A stretch of 64,000 nt of DNA, from NCBI RefSeq assembly GCF_000687915.1, contig NZ_JHZY01000002.1, positions 1,841,001-1,905,000 on the forward strand. The letters are read 5' to 3'. Origin of the DNA: Leeuwenhoekiella sp. MAR_2009_132 (GTDB lineage Bacteria > Bacteroidota > Bacteroidia > Flavobacteriales > Flavobacteriaceae). This document shows positions 28,050 through 36,611 of the stretch, in pieces (the first letter of the stretch is position 1; every line of letters begins with the position of its first letter). Position numbers and translations under genes: made by a program. The notes below the pieces were generated by a model. That model ran no database searches and had not been told where the DNA came from. It was given only the letters and a program-made list of their open reading frames with translations.

Positions 28050-28373
28050 ATGTTTGGAGATATGATGGGTATGATGGGCAAAATCAAAGAAGCTCAGCAA
28101 AAAGCCGAAGACACAAAAAAACGCTTAGAAACGGTTTATATTGATGAGAAAAGTAGTGATAACCTCATGGCAGTAACCGTAAGTGTTGCTGGAGCTGTCA
28201 AAAAAATAGATATAAATGATGAGCTTCTAAGCGATAAAGAACAATTAGAAGACTATCTGATTTTAACTCTAAATAAAGCTCTAGCACGTGCAAAATCTAG
28301 TTATGATCAAGAATTAGCTGCTGTTGCTAAAGAAGGAATGCCAGCTATTCCCGGTCTAGATATGTTTAAATAA
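28050..28373 (+). CDS. YbaB/EbfC family nucleoid-associated protein
   Basis: This 107-residue protein has the family's Met-rich start ([26 protein letters not shown]), then a central beta sheet and C-terminal helices ending IPGLDMF. YbaB/EbfC forms tweezer-like dimers that bind DNA without strong sequence preference. The usual recR/dnaX partners are not present. The gene is followed after three bases by a small DUF6122-like membrane-protein gene and then by a VOC protein gene, in a plus-strand unit of three genes. Confidence 0.9.
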   Translation: MFGDMMGMMGKIKEAQQKAEDTKKRLETVYIDEKSSDNLMAVTVSVAGAVKKIDINDELLSDKEQLEDYLILTLNKALARAKSSYDQELAAVAKEGMPAIPGLDMFK

Positions 28374-28376
28374 GAA

Positions 28377-28685
28377 ATGCTGCAAACTGTAATACATTAC
28401 AGCTTACATTTTATAGCACCCGGGTTAATTGCCTGGGTGTTTTTTAGTAAAAACTGGAGAAAAGCCTGGCTGATTATGCTTTTAACAATGGCTGTAGATC
28501 TTGATCATCTATTAGCTAACCCTATCTTTGCCCCAGATCGCTGCAGTATTAATTTTCACCCCCTACATACCTACTGGGCCATTGCAATTTATCTGGTTCT
28601 CCTTATTCCCCCTAAAACCCGCGTGGTTGCCACAGGACTTCTATTTCATATGGTCACAGATTATCAGGACTGCCTGTGGCTTTAG
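28377..28685 (+). CDS. Small membrane protein, DUF6122-like
   Basis: This 102-residue protein has three to four predicted helices. Conserved-looking polar residues sit inside them: H7, H11, DLDHLLANP near 42-50, HPLHTYW near 62-68, and HMVTDYQD near the C-terminus. The His/Asp pattern in the membrane recalls metal-dependent hydrolases of the YdjM/LexA-induced type. The family as I remember it has no assigned function. It starts three bases after the ybaB stop. Confidence 0.7.
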   Translation: MLQTVIHYSLHFIAPGLIAWVFFSKNWRKAWLIMLLTMAVDLDHLLANPIFAPDRCSINFHPLHTYWAIAIYLVLLIPPKTRVVATGLLFHMVTDYQDCLWL

Positions 28686-28703
28686 CGTTATCTTCTTTAA
28701 ATT

Positions 28704-29087
28704 ATGATTAAAAACATACATCACACTGCCATAATTTGCTCAGACTATAAAAAGTCTAAACATTTTTATACTGAAGTTTTAAATCTTGAAATCATCAAAG
28801 AAACGTATCGCGCAGAGCGAAAATCTTACAAATTAGATCTCGCCCTTAACGGAAACTATATTATTGAATTATTTTCTTTTGAAAACACACCTAAACGCAT
28901 TTCAAGACCAGAAGCTTGCGGACTAAGACACCTCGCATTTTCAGTAGAAAATATTGAATCTGCAGTTGAAGAACTTCAAGCTAAGACAATACCTACTGAG
29001 CCTATACGTATAGACCCTATAACCGGAAAACGTTTTACCTTTTTCTCAGACCCAGATGATCTCCCTTTAGAATTATATGAGATTTAA
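28704..29087 (+). CDS. Glyoxalase/VOC superfamily protein (YaeR/GloA2 type)
   Basis: This 127-residue single VOC domain has two beta-alpha-beta-beta-beta repeats, starting [21 protein letters not shown]. Candidate metal ligands are H7, E55 (YIIELFSFE), H76 (LRHLAFSVE) and E124 near the end. YaeR-like proteins resemble lactoylglutathione lyase but their substrate is unsettled. The coding end overlaps that of the convergent luciferase-like gene by four bases, so the two transcripts overlap. Confidence 0.85.
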   Translation: MIKNIHHTAIICSDYKKSKHFYTEVLNLEIIKETYRAERKSYKLDLALNGNYIIELFSFENTPKRISRPEACGLRHLAFSVENIESAVEELQAKTIPTEPIRIDPITGKRFTFFSDPDDLPLELYEI

Positions 29088-30115
29088 ACTGCTATTTCTT
29101 GTGTCTTGAATAATTCTCCAACCAGCTCATACGATTTTAATCGTGCTGCGTGATCATAGATATGGGAAATCACCATAATCTCGTCTATTTGAGTTTCTTT
29201 TTTAAACTGCTCAAGCTCCCTGGCTACCTTTTCTTGTGAACCTATAAAACTGTAATGCATCATTTGTTCAATTTGCATTTTTTCAAGTTCACTCCATTCT
29301 CCTTCCATGCTATCTACTGGTGGCGATAGTGGCTTTCTGGTATTTCTAATAACGCCCAGCATAAATCGTTTAGCACTGGTCGCTAAACGCTCTGCTTCTT
29401 CATCTGTATCTGCTGCAATTACATTAACGCAAGCCATCGTATAAGACTCATTTAATTGTGCTGAAGGCTCAAAATTTTGATGATATAACCGTAGTGCATC
29501 GTGTAAATGGGTAGGTGCAAAATGACTGGCAAAAGCATAAGGCAAACCCTTTTTACCTGCTAACTCTGCACTAAAGGTACTTGATCCTAAAAGATAGATT
29601 GGTATATCTAAACCCTCTCCAGGGGTAGCGCGCACCGGCGCTGTTGCATTCTCAATCGAGAAATAGGTTTGCAGTTCATTAATATTGTTAGGAAAATCCT
29701 GTACGGTTTCCTGTCTATACCTGCGTAGAGCCATTGCCGTACGTTGATCTGTTCCGGGAGCTCTTCCTAAACCCAAATCTATGCGTCCGGGATATATAGT
29801 CTCAAGTGTGCCAAATTGTTCAGCAACAACTAACGGAGCATGATTAGGAAGCATAACGCCTCCAGAACCAACTCTAATTTTCTTAGTGTTTCCTGCGATA
29901 TGCCCAATTAATAATGTGGGTGCAGAGCTTGCAAGACTCTCCATATTATGATGTTCTGAAATCCAAAAGCGAGTATAACCTAAATTTTCGGTATGTTGAG
30001 CAAGGTCAACACTACGATTTATAGCTTCAGATGTAGAGGCACCCTGTACTATAGGCACTAAATCTAAAACTGAAAATTTAGTATTTTCTAATATGTTGTG
30101 TGCATTATTTTTCAT
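29084..30115 (-). CDS. LLM-class flavin-dependent oxidoreductase (luciferase-like)
   Basis: This 343-residue TIM-barrel protein of the bacterial luciferase family has [12 protein letters not shown] near the start, [18 protein letters not shown] and [19 protein letters not shown]. The [11 protein letters not shown] loop follows. These are typical of the small MsnO8/YhbW-type subgroup, which binds FMN with no light production. It probably oxidises a small organic compound with reduced flavin and oxygen. The substrate is unknown. It stands alone on the minus strand. Confidence 0.87.
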   Translation of the reverse strand: MKNNAHNILENTKFSVLDLVPIVQGASTSEAINRSVDLAQHTENLGYTRFWISEHHNMESLASSAPTLLIGHIAGNTKKIRVGSGGVMLPNHAPLVVAEQFGTLETIYPGRIDLGLGRAPGTDQRTAMALRRYRQETVQDFPNNINELQTYFSIENATAPVRATPGEGLDIPIYLLGSSTFSAELAGKKGLPYAFASHFAPTHLHDALRLYHQNFEPSAQLNESYTMACVNVIAADTDEEAERLATSAKRFMLGVIRNTRKPLSPPVDSMEGEWSELEKMQIEQMMHYSFIGSQEKVARELEQFKKETQIDEIMVISHIYDHAARLKSYELVGELFKTQEIAV

Positions 30116-30250
30116 TGCTAATGAGTCGGAATTACAAGAAATACCTTACTAGAATCAATACTTCATCGTCATATATTCACGTATAAAAAGTTAATTTAGT
30201 GGTCTCGCTAGCGTAGACTAGTTAAATTAATATTTTTTGAAACAGCCAAC

Positions 30251-30694
30251 ATGAAATCAGTGTATTTGCTAATAATCGTTTTGTTTTTTAATAATTGTAA
30301 ACAAAATGAGGTGTCTAATCAAAAGCATATAGAGGAATTAAAATTAGTAGCAGGATGTTATGGATATGATAGAGAAGGCACTACCATAACATTTAGAATT
30401 TTACGCGTAGATCCGCTGGTACAAGGAACACTAATTTATAACTGGGCTGAAAAAGACCGAAACTCTGGAAGTTTTGAAGGAACGCTAGATGATGACATCA
30501 TTTTAGGAACGTATACGTTTATTTCTGAAGGAATAGAAAGCACACGTGAAGTAGCATTTAAGATTGATGATAATGTTTTACTAGAAGGTTTTGGAGAAGT
30601 TACTAACGTAGGTACAACTACAGTTTTTAGGGATAAGGCAAGTTTAAAATTTATCGAAACGATTCCTCTTGAATTAGGAAAGTGTCTAAACTAA
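30251..30694 (+). CDS. Small predicted lipoprotein, function unknown
   Basis: This 147-residue protein has a short signal peptide whose box is FFNNC, with the cysteine near residue 16, so it is probably lipid-anchored. The mature part is mostly beta strands (AGCYGYDREGTTITFRI, VQGTLIYNWAEKDRNSGSF). The strands recur at about 30-residue intervals, suggesting a lipocalin-like or META-like small barrel. No family was recognised. It precedes the LacI-type regulator gene by 225 bases and is unlikely to be in its operon. Confidence 0.6.
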   Translation: MKSVYLLIIVLFFNNCKQNEVSNQKHIEELKLVAGCYGYDREGTTITFRILRVDPLVQGTLIYNWAEKDRNSGSFEGTLDDDIILGTYTFISEGIESTREVAFKIDDNVLLEGFGEVTNVGTTTVFRDKASLKFIETIPLELGKCLN

Positions 30695-30775
30695 AACCGA
30701 ATACTAAATAATTTACCAGCATATATCCATAAAATTAATTTGATGGACTTAATTTATACTAGTAAATTGTAATTG

Positions 30776-30785
30776 TAATCGATTA
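30776..30785. promoter_or_regulatory. Possible LacI-family operator
   Basis: The perfect 10-bp palindrome TAATCGATTA has the central CG step common in LacI-family operators. It lies about 135 bases ahead of the lacI-type gene. This is suggestive only, because no second copy was found. Confidence 0.3.
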
Positions 30786-30919
30786 ACGATATGAATTAGT
30801 CTTCAAAATACTAGTATTGGTTACAATTCTGAATTATTTTTACAGAAAAAAAGCGTTTAAAAATCAACACGTTAAACAAAATTTTATACCTAAGCCCAAC
30901 ACATATTCAAAAAAAATAA

Positions 30920-31960
30920 ATGAAAAAGAAGAGACCCTCTCTAAAAGATATTGCCGAAGTTTTACAAGTTTCAACAACGACTGTTTCTTTTGTGCTTAAC
31001 GGAAAAGGAGAAGAAAAAAAGATTTCTAAACAACTTATTGCCCGAGTAGAAAATTACCTTAAAGAAATAAATTACAAGCCTAATCTTGTTGCAAGAAGTT
31101 TACGTACAGGTAGCTCGAGAGTTATTGTTTTTATGGTTGAGGATATAAGTAATTACTTTTTCTCTAAAATAGGTAGAATTATTGAAGACATCGCATACAC
31201 TAATGATTATAGAGTTCTTTTCTGTAGCACCGAAAATGACACTAAACGTGCTCAGGATTTAATTCAATTATTCCAAGAACGACAGGTAGACGGCTTTATA
31301 ATTGTCCCTCCTACAGGTATTGAAACAGAAATACAAAATCTTATAGAAAATGATATTCCTGTTGTACTTTTTGATAGAAAAATAGACACTCTAGATGTTG
31401 ACTCTGTAACCTTAAATAACTATGAGGGTGCTACCCAAATTACAGAACACTTAATTGAAGAGGGCTATAATAACATTGCCTTTATCACCATAGATCTTGA
31501 TCTTATACAAATGGATGACAGGCGTAAAGGTTATTTATTTGCAATGGAAGAAAACAATCTAAAACCAAACATTTTAGAAATACCCTACGAAATGGCAAAT
31601 GCTGATAAATGTAATGTAGCAATTTCCCAATTTCTATCTGATAATCCGCAAATTGACAGTATCTTTTTTGCGACTAACTATCTTGCCCAGAATGGTCTAA
31701 AAACAATGTCAAGACTTGATGATAAGTTGATTAAAGCATTAGGTTTAGCTTGTTTTGATGACAATATCTTTTTTGAAATGTATTCGCCTTCAATAACAAC
31801 TTTCGCACAGCCCATTGAGCAAATGGGAGCTCAATTAATGAAGATTATGCTGGGACACTTAGAAGATAAAGAAAAAATCAAAACAAAGAAAGCCCATATA
31901 CTCGAAGGAAAACTTATAAAAAGAGAGTCTTCTTTAAGACGAGAAACTATTAAATTATAA
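30920..31960 (+). CDS. LacI-family transcriptional regulator
   Basis: This 346-residue protein has the N-terminal LacI helix-turn-helix at about 6-28 (SLKDIAEVLQVSTTTVSFVL) and the hinge helix KPNLVARSLRTG at about 53-64. A periplasmic-binding-protein-like sensor domain follows to the C-terminus (FFSKIGRIIEDIAYT, VDGFIIVPPTG, FDRKIDTLDVDSV). Members bind a sugar or related effector and release their operator. No sugar transport or hydrolase genes lie next to it, so the regulon is elsewhere or is the remote susC/susD pair. A candidate operator lies at 30776-30785. Confidence 0.88.
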   Translation: MKKKRPSLKDIAEVLQVSTTTVSFVLNGKGEEKKISKQLIARVENYLKEINYKPNLVARSLRTGSSRVIVFMVEDISNYFFSKIGRIIEDIAYTNDYRVLFCSTENDTKRAQDLIQLFQERQVDGFIIVPPTGIETEIQNLIENDIPVVLFDRKIDTLDVDSVTLNNYEGATQITEHLIEEGYNNIAFITIDLDLIQMDDRRKGYLFAMEENNLKPNILEIPYEMANADKCNVAISQFLSDNPQIDSIFFATNYLAQNGLKTMSRLDDKLIKALGLACFDDNIFFEMYSPSITTFAQPIEQMGAQLMKIMLGHLEDKEKIKTKKAHILEGKLIKRESSLRRETIKL

Positions 31961-31966
31961 GGTTAT

Positions 31967-33079
31967 TCAAATGCTTTTTTTTTGAAAGTTGGCTTTCTTT
32001 TGTTCATAAATCGTATTAAGACCCCTGGTGAAGGTGTCTAATTCAAGAGAAACTGTTTGTATATAATGGCTATACTCCCTTAATTTATAATCTGTTAAAC
32101 ATTCTTTTTCGTTTTCGATTAGATTAGCTAATCCCAATAAATTTGTAACCGGGCTTCTTAAAATATGTGATATATCAAAGCTTATTTGCTCCATCGCACG
32201 TTGATATTCTAATTGCTGCGTAATATTTTGAAAAGAGCCAAACCAGCCATTTTTTTGACCATTAAAATAACAAGGATTACCCTTAGCTAAATACCACTGA
32301 ATTTCACCCTTGTCATTTAAAATTCTGAACTCAAATTCAAACGATGATTGATTTAAACAAGCCTTTTTAAGCTCTGCCTGAAATAAAACACGATCTGAAG
32401 GATATACATACTTTAAAAAAGCTTCTGGCTTCTTAATTATTAATTCGGGCTCTATGTCTTTATGCAGATTTTTTATTCCCTTACTTACAAATTGAAAGTT
32501 AAATGTAGATCTACTTAATTCAAATTGAAATAACACTCCCGGTGCATAATCTGTAATTTGCCTTAGATATTTTGCGTCATAATTAATTTTACTCTGCTGC
32601 TCTATAAGCAATTTACGGGAGTTGAAATGATTCATCACTTTTCTAGAGAGAAGTTTTAAAGATTTAATTTTATCATCGTTGAGTTGCCCGGGTTTAGTAT
32701 CAAATACGCAAATAGTACCCAATACAAAACCTTTAGGAGTTATTAAGGGAGCGCCAGCATAAAAACGTATTTTGGGGCCACCTACAACCATTGGGTTCTC
32801 TTGAAATCTCGAATCTTTTGTCGTATCGTTAATCACTAAAACTTCATCGGGTTTTTCTAGGGTATATTGACAAAAAGAGATATCACGTGGAGAATCTACG
32901 ATATCGACTCCTACTTTGGCTTTAAACCAATTACGATCTTTATCTAACAAGCCTATTAACGCTATAGGCTTGTCACAAATTACAGAAGCTAAAAATGCCA
33001 AATCATCAAATACTTCTTCTTTAGGAGTATCTAAAATGTGGTAGTTTAAGAGCTCTTTTAATCTCTCTATCTCATTCAT
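31967..33079 (-). CDS. GAF-PAS sensor protein with a histidine-kinase dimerisation helix but no ATPase domain
   Basis: In this 370-residue protein, residues about 20-155 form a GAF domain typical of phytochrome-like sensors (NWFKAKVGVDIVDSPRDISFCQYTL, GTICVFDTKPG). Residues about 175-290 form a PAS domain. Residues about 292-355 form a DHp-like helical hairpin with the H box motif DISHILRSPVTNLLGL. The protein then ends at ANFQKKSI with no N, G1 or G2 box. It therefore cannot phosphorylate itself unless a partner kinase does so. There is no downstream fragment in any frame that would restore an ATPase domain. It is soluble and stands alone. Confidence 0.8.
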   Translation of the reverse strand: MNEIERLKELLNYHILDTPKEEVFDDLAFLASVICDKPIALIGLLDKDRNWFKAKVGVDIVDSPRDISFCQYTLEKPDEVLVINDTTKDSRFQENPMVVGGPKIRFYAGAPLITPKGFVLGTICVFDTKPGQLNDDKIKSLKLLSRKVMNHFNSRKLLIEQQSKINYDAKYLRQITDYAPGVLFQFELSRSTFNFQFVSKGIKNLHKDIEPELIIKKPEAFLKYVYPSDRVLFQAELKKACLNQSSFEFEFRILNDKGEIQWYLAKGNPCYFNGQKNGWFGSFQNITQQLEYQRAMEQISFDISHILRSPVTNLLGLANLIENEKECLTDYKLREYSHYIQTVSLELDTFTRGLNTIYEQKKANFQKKSI

Positions 33080-33342
33080 ACAATTACAATTTAAGGCTTC
33101 CTTAAAGTTATACTTAATAGGTACTTATACCAATTTTGATTAAGACTAAATGGATTTTATAGATGAAATAGAACTTAAAAAGTAAGATTTAACAAGTAAA
33201 TTTTATAACCCTCATTCAAGAACAGCAAGTATTAAAAATTCCGTGAAAAATGAAGTTTGTAGTTTAACATTACAATTATTTAACACAAGAAAATATCCCA
33301 TTTTGGGAGCTATAATTTTTACTTAAGACTTATTTTTGCAAC

Positions 33343-33708
33343 GTGAAAAATATAATCCTCTTATTTGCTTTCCTAATGGTACTGCGTCCTGCATTTCCAT
33401 TTATGGAGTATATTATTGATTATGATTATATAAGTACCATTCTTTGTGAAAACAAAGAAGTTCCCGAAATGAACTGTAATGGTAAGTGTTACTTAATGAA
33501 ATCTCTTGCTGAAGTTTCAGAAAAAGAATCTACTCAAAAAAAGAAAAATAATTCTGCTTCCGTAGAGCTTCTGCCATTTGTTGTTGCAGATTCTAGTTTT
33601 GATCTTTCAACAGATTATTTAGAGAATACATCTGTTCAATTTCCTGTTGTTTCAGAATTTTTAATGTCTCAAACCTCTACTTCCCTTTTTCGTCCTCCTA
33701 TCATTTAA
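33343..33708 (+). CDS. Small Cys-motif membrane protein A, copper-cluster associated
   Basis: This 121-residue protein starts with GTG. An N-terminal hydrophobic segment (residues 3-20) precedes DYDYISTILC. Cysteines 35, 45 and 49 then form the motif LC-x9-CNGKCYLMK, followed by a lysine-rich stretch and a less conserved tail. The protein at 34187-34561 is a clear paralogue with cysteines at the same three positions. Both align from their first residue, which supports the GTG start. I know no named family. The Cys pattern and the downstream MbnP/MbnH-like genes suggest a metal-linked role. It is first in a six-gene plus-strand cluster. Confidence 0.72.
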   Translation: MKNIILLFAFLMVLRPAFPFMEYIIDYDYISTILCENKEVPEMNCNGKCYLMKSLAEVSEKESTQKKKNNSASVELLPFVVADSSFDLSTDYLENTSVQFPVVSEFLMSQTSTSLFRPPII

Positions 33709-33748
33709 TTTGAAATACACGTTTTTTTCTAATTAAATAATATACTCC

Positions 33749-34177
33749 ATGAGCATTTTAAAAAAATCGCTTGTAGTCATATCTATTATTATTACAGCAA
33801 TATCTTGTAATAATAATACAGAACTGCAAGATCAATACAACTCCTTATTTAAAGAAGTTATTGCCGTGCATGATGAGATCATGCCAAAGATGAATGAGCT
33901 TACTCAGTTACAAGAACAAATTAAAAACGATACTACCGCTTCGCCAAAATTAAAAAATGAAGCCTTAAAAAAACTACAAGAATCTGATGACCGCATGATG
34001 TCCTGGATGCACAGTTTTACAGACTCATATGTAAAACAACGCATTCCTGTGTCAAAAATGTCTACTCAAGAGCTTGAAAGTGGTATTAAAGGCCTTCAAA
34101 CAGAACTTGAAGAAGTAACCAATCTTAAAGAGTTTACCTACGAGAGTTTAGAAACAGCAAAAAAACTAACTAACTAG
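33749..34177 (+). CDS. Met-rich helical lipoprotein in the copper-associated cluster
   Basis: This 142-residue protein has a signal peptide with the lipobox ITAISC (cysteine 20). The mature part is predicted all-helical, with heptad-like runs. It contains two Met/His patches, HDEIMPKMNEL at about 46-56 and DDRMMSWMHSF at about 90-100. Such clusters can bind Cu(I), which would fit the neighbouring MbnP/MbnH pair. That is inference from composition, not a recognised family. Bacteroidota genomes contain similar short helical lipoproteins sometimes labelled viral A-type inclusion protein. It lies between the two Cys-motif paralogues. Confidence 0.68.
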   Translation: MSILKKSLVVISIIITAISCNNNTELQDQYNSLFKEVIAVHDEIMPKMNELTQLQEQIKNDTTASPKLKNEALKKLQESDDRMMSWMHSFTDSYVKQRIPVSKMSTQELESGIKGLQTELEEVTNLKEFTYESLETAKKLTN

Positions 34178-34186
34178 TAAGTCCTC

Positions 34187-34561
34187 TTGAAATACATTTG
34201 GCCTCTTTTTGCTGCATTACTTATAATGCGGCCTGTCATACCTGTATTAAACTATATAGTCAATTATGATTATATAGTAGATGAGTTATGCGTTAATAGA
34301 GACAAACCAGAACTTAGTTGCAATGGTAGGTGCTACTTAATGCAAGCTCTTGCAGATGAAGCTTCAAAGAAAAAAGATGCTGAAGAGCGGGGCGCCAAAA
34401 ACAACCTAAATCTTATAATAACCTATTTTATTAATCAAACTTTAAATTGGGAGTTTGACCTAATAATCCGTGAAGCAAATAGTATAGCCATAGACACCTA
34501 TGTACTGCACTACTCTTCACAATTTAATAATAAACCCATCAAACCACCCATAACCTTCTAG
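34187..34561 (+). CDS. Small Cys-motif membrane protein B, paralogue of the gene at 33343
   Basis: This 124-residue protein starts with TTG at 34187, nine bases after the lipoprotein stop. The first 52 residues align without gaps to the paralogue: a hydrophobic segment, then NYDYIVDELC, and cysteines 35, 45 and 49 in LC-x9-CNGRCYLMQ. After the lysine-rich region the two sequences diverge. The shared unusual starts (GTG and TTG) at the same aligned residue argue that both are genuine. Function is unknown. A single membrane segment with a short Cys-bearing region facing the periplasm or cytoplasm is the simplest topology. Confidence 0.72.
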   Translation: MKYIWPLFAALLIMRPVIPVLNYIVNYDYIVDELCVNRDKPELSCNGRCYLMQALADEASKKKDAEERGAKNNLNLIITYFINQTLNWEFDLIIREANSIAIDTYVLHYSSQFNNKPIKPPITF

Positions 34562-34580
34562 ATTATATATAAATATTCAC

Positions 34581-34649
34581 CACTCAATTCTTTTTTAAAC
34601 TTAAAAACTTGAATAGAGTGATTTATCCATTTGAATTTAAAATCAAATG
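34581..34649 (+). other. Two consecutive hairpins in the leader of the MbnP-like gene
   Basis: The first hairpin (34581-34620) pairs CACTCAATTC with GAATAGAGTG around a 20-base loop, with one mismatch. The second (34628-34649) pairs CATTTGA with TCAAATG around an 8-base loop. They lie in the 129-base gap before the MbnP-like ATG. They could act in attenuation, RNA processing or stability. No U-run follows directly. Confidence 0.35.
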
Positions 34650-34690
34650 TGTCCTGTTATGGACACTATTTAATCCTATATAATTTTGGA

Positions 34691-35497
34691 ATGAAAACTA
34701 TAAACACATTTAAATTTCTGGTTTTAGCGCTGGGCCTTATTCTAACTTCCTGCGCATCTGACGATGATACTACAGAAAACCTTTCGGGTACAAACAACCT
34801 AATTATAGAATTTGATAATAGCGTAAGTGGAGATGATTTATTACTCAACTCTACGAGTTATACTAATAGTAACAGCGAAATAATAACTATTAACCGTTTT
34901 AATTATATCGTTAGCAACTTCGTACTTATTGATGCTGCCGGTAATGAATTTACCTATCCTAAAGATGAGAGCTATTTTATAGTGAGTGAAGAGATTAATC
35001 TTAATGAAATAGAGCTGAAAAATATACCTGCCGGAGCGTATGTCGCAATACGATTTGGTATAGGCGTTGATCAGGAAAAATATCTACAAGGAGCAGAAGG
35101 TCAGGGAGATTTTTTACAACTGGCAGAAACCACAAATATGATGTGGTCATGGCAGGCTGGTTATAAATTTTTAAATTTTGAAGGTACATTCACATCATCT
35201 ACAATTACTGAAGCGAAAGACTTTAAAATACATATGGGTAGTCATGGAAGCAGTCTTGACAACTATAGAGAACTTACTGTAAGCTTACCTACAAATGCTC
35301 TTGTAAGTAGTAATCTAAGCCCAATTATTCACCTTGAAGTAGATGCCAATCAAATTTTAGATGGTCAAAATAAAATCTCACTTTCAGAAAAATCTGTTGT
35401 GATGGTTGATGAAGTGAAGAGTCCGCAGATTGCCGTGAATGCTGCTACCATGTTTCGTGTAGATCACGTGCATAATGGTGAAAATCACGATCATTAA
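34691..35497 (+). CDS. MbnP-like copper-binding lipoprotein
   Basis: From the ATG at 34691 the protein has 268 residues with a clean signal peptide and lipobox LTSC (cysteine 21). The frame is open 20 codons further upstream, but that would bury the signal peptide. The beta-rich body has features of the MbnP family: INRFNYIVSNFVL, the block MMWSWQAGYKFLNFEG with the conserved tryptophans, and the closing region IIHLEVDANQIL. A His-rich tail, VDHVHNGENHDH, could bind metal. In methanotrophs MbnP binds copper after its partner MbnH converts a tryptophan to kynurenine. An MbnH-like gene follows after 49 bases, which supports the call. Confidence 0.8.
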   Translation: MKTINTFKFLVLALGLILTSCASDDDTTENLSGTNNLIIEFDNSVSGDDLLLNSTSYTNSNSEIITINRFNYIVSNFVLIDAAGNEFTYPKDESYFIVSEEINLNEIELKNIPAGAYVAIRFGIGVDQEKYLQGAEGQGDFLQLAETTNMMWSWQAGYKFLNFEGTFTSSTITEAKDFKIHMGSHGSSLDNYRELTVSLPTNALVSSNLSPIIHLEVDANQILDGQNKISLSEKSVVMVDEVKSPQIAVNAATMFRVDHVHNGENHDH

Positions 35498-35546
35498 TTA
35501 ATACTCTAAGTGCGGTGTGTAATGCACCGCACTTAATATATAAATT

Positions 35547-36602
35547 ATGAGAATATTAATTAAGTATACTTCAGTGTTGCTGGGCGTTTTACTTTTCATG
35601 TCCTGCACTGCAAATGACGATTCAGATTATAGTGCATTAGATGAAAACCTTAAAGTTACTATTCCTGCTAATTTTCCTGAAATGAGTTATAACCTTGCTT
35701 CAAATCCTCCAACTAAAAATGGATTTGAATTGGGTAAAAAATTATTCTATGACGGAAATTTATCTGCAAATGGTTTTATATCCTGTGGCTTTTGCCACGA
35801 GCAACGTTCTGCATTTACGCACCACGGTCATCAATTTAGCCACGGTATAAATGATCTTGAAGGTACGCGCAACGCTCCTGCAATTCAAAATATGGCTTTT
35901 CAAACTGAATTTGCCTGGGATGGTGCCACTTCACACTTAGACTTGTTTCCTATCATACCTATTACAAATGAAGTAGAAATGGGCGAAACGCTTTCTAATG
36001 TGTTGTTTAAAATAAGTAGTGATAGCGAGTACAAGCGTCTATTTGCTTCAGCTTTTGAAAATGGTGAAGTAAATAACGAGAATTTTCTCAAAGCACTATC
36101 GCAATTTATGGTTATGATGATTTCAGCAAATTCTAAATATGACAAGTTTGTGCGTAATGAAGAGGGCGGTGAATTTTCGGCATTAGAAAAAAAAGGTCTT
36201 GCTCTTTTTGAATCTAAATGTGCGCATTGTCATAAAACCGATTTATTTACAGACAATACCTTTAGAAATAATGGACTCCCACCCTACCCAGGTCTAAATG
36301 ATTTAGGACGTGCTGAAGTAAGTGGACGTATTTCTGACAATTACAAATTTAAAGTACCTAGTCTGCGTAATGTTGCTTTAACTGCTCCCTATATGCACGA
36401 TGGGCGTTTCGGAAGTTTGCAATCTGTTCTTAATTTTTACACAAACGGTGTAAAAGATTCTGAAACCTTAGATCTGGTTTTAAAACAAAATGGGAAACTA
36501 GGTATCGCTCTAAATGCAGATGATCAAGAGGCATTAATTGCTTTTTTGGAAACACTAACAGATACCGATTACATAAACGATAAGCGTTTTTCAGAATATT
36601 AA
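35547..36602 (+). CDS. Di-haem cytochrome c peroxidase family lipoprotein, MbnH/MauG-like
   Basis: This 351-residue protein has the lipobox LLFMSC (cysteine 20) and two haem c sites: CGFCH at 80-84 and CAHCH at 225-229. The C-terminal region PSLRNVALTAPYMHDGRF is the typical distal-ligand segment of the CCP/MauG superfamily. Next to an MbnP-like gene the best fit is MbnH, which forms a high-valent bis-Fe(IV) state and oxidises a tryptophan of MbnP. A conventional hydrogen peroxide-reducing peroxidase remains possible from motifs alone. It should be anchored to the periplasmic face. Cytochrome c maturation genes must be elsewhere. Confidence 0.85.
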   Translation: MRILIKYTSVLLGVLLFMSCTANDDSDYSALDENLKVTIPANFPEMSYNLASNPPTKNGFELGKKLFYDGNLSANGFISCGFCHEQRSAFTHHGHQFSHGINDLEGTRNAPAIQNMAFQTEFAWDGATSHLDLFPIIPITNEVEMGETLSNVLFKISSDSEYKRLFASAFENGEVNNENFLKALSQFMVMMISANSKYDKFVRNEEGGEFSALEKKGLALFESKCAHCHKTDLFTDNTFRNNGLPPYPGLNDLGRAEVSGRISDNYKFKVPSLRNVALTAPYMHDGRFGSLQSVLNFYTNGVKDSETLDLVLKQNGKLGIALNADDQEALIAFLETLTDTDYINDKRFSEY

Positions 36603-36611
36603 AAATACAAC

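Noticed and set aside
33331..33338. TATTTTTG as the -7 box of the copper cluster
   Set aside because: It is only five bases before the GTG start, which would make the mRNA leaderless, and the nearest TTTG is 25 bases upstream instead of 19-21.
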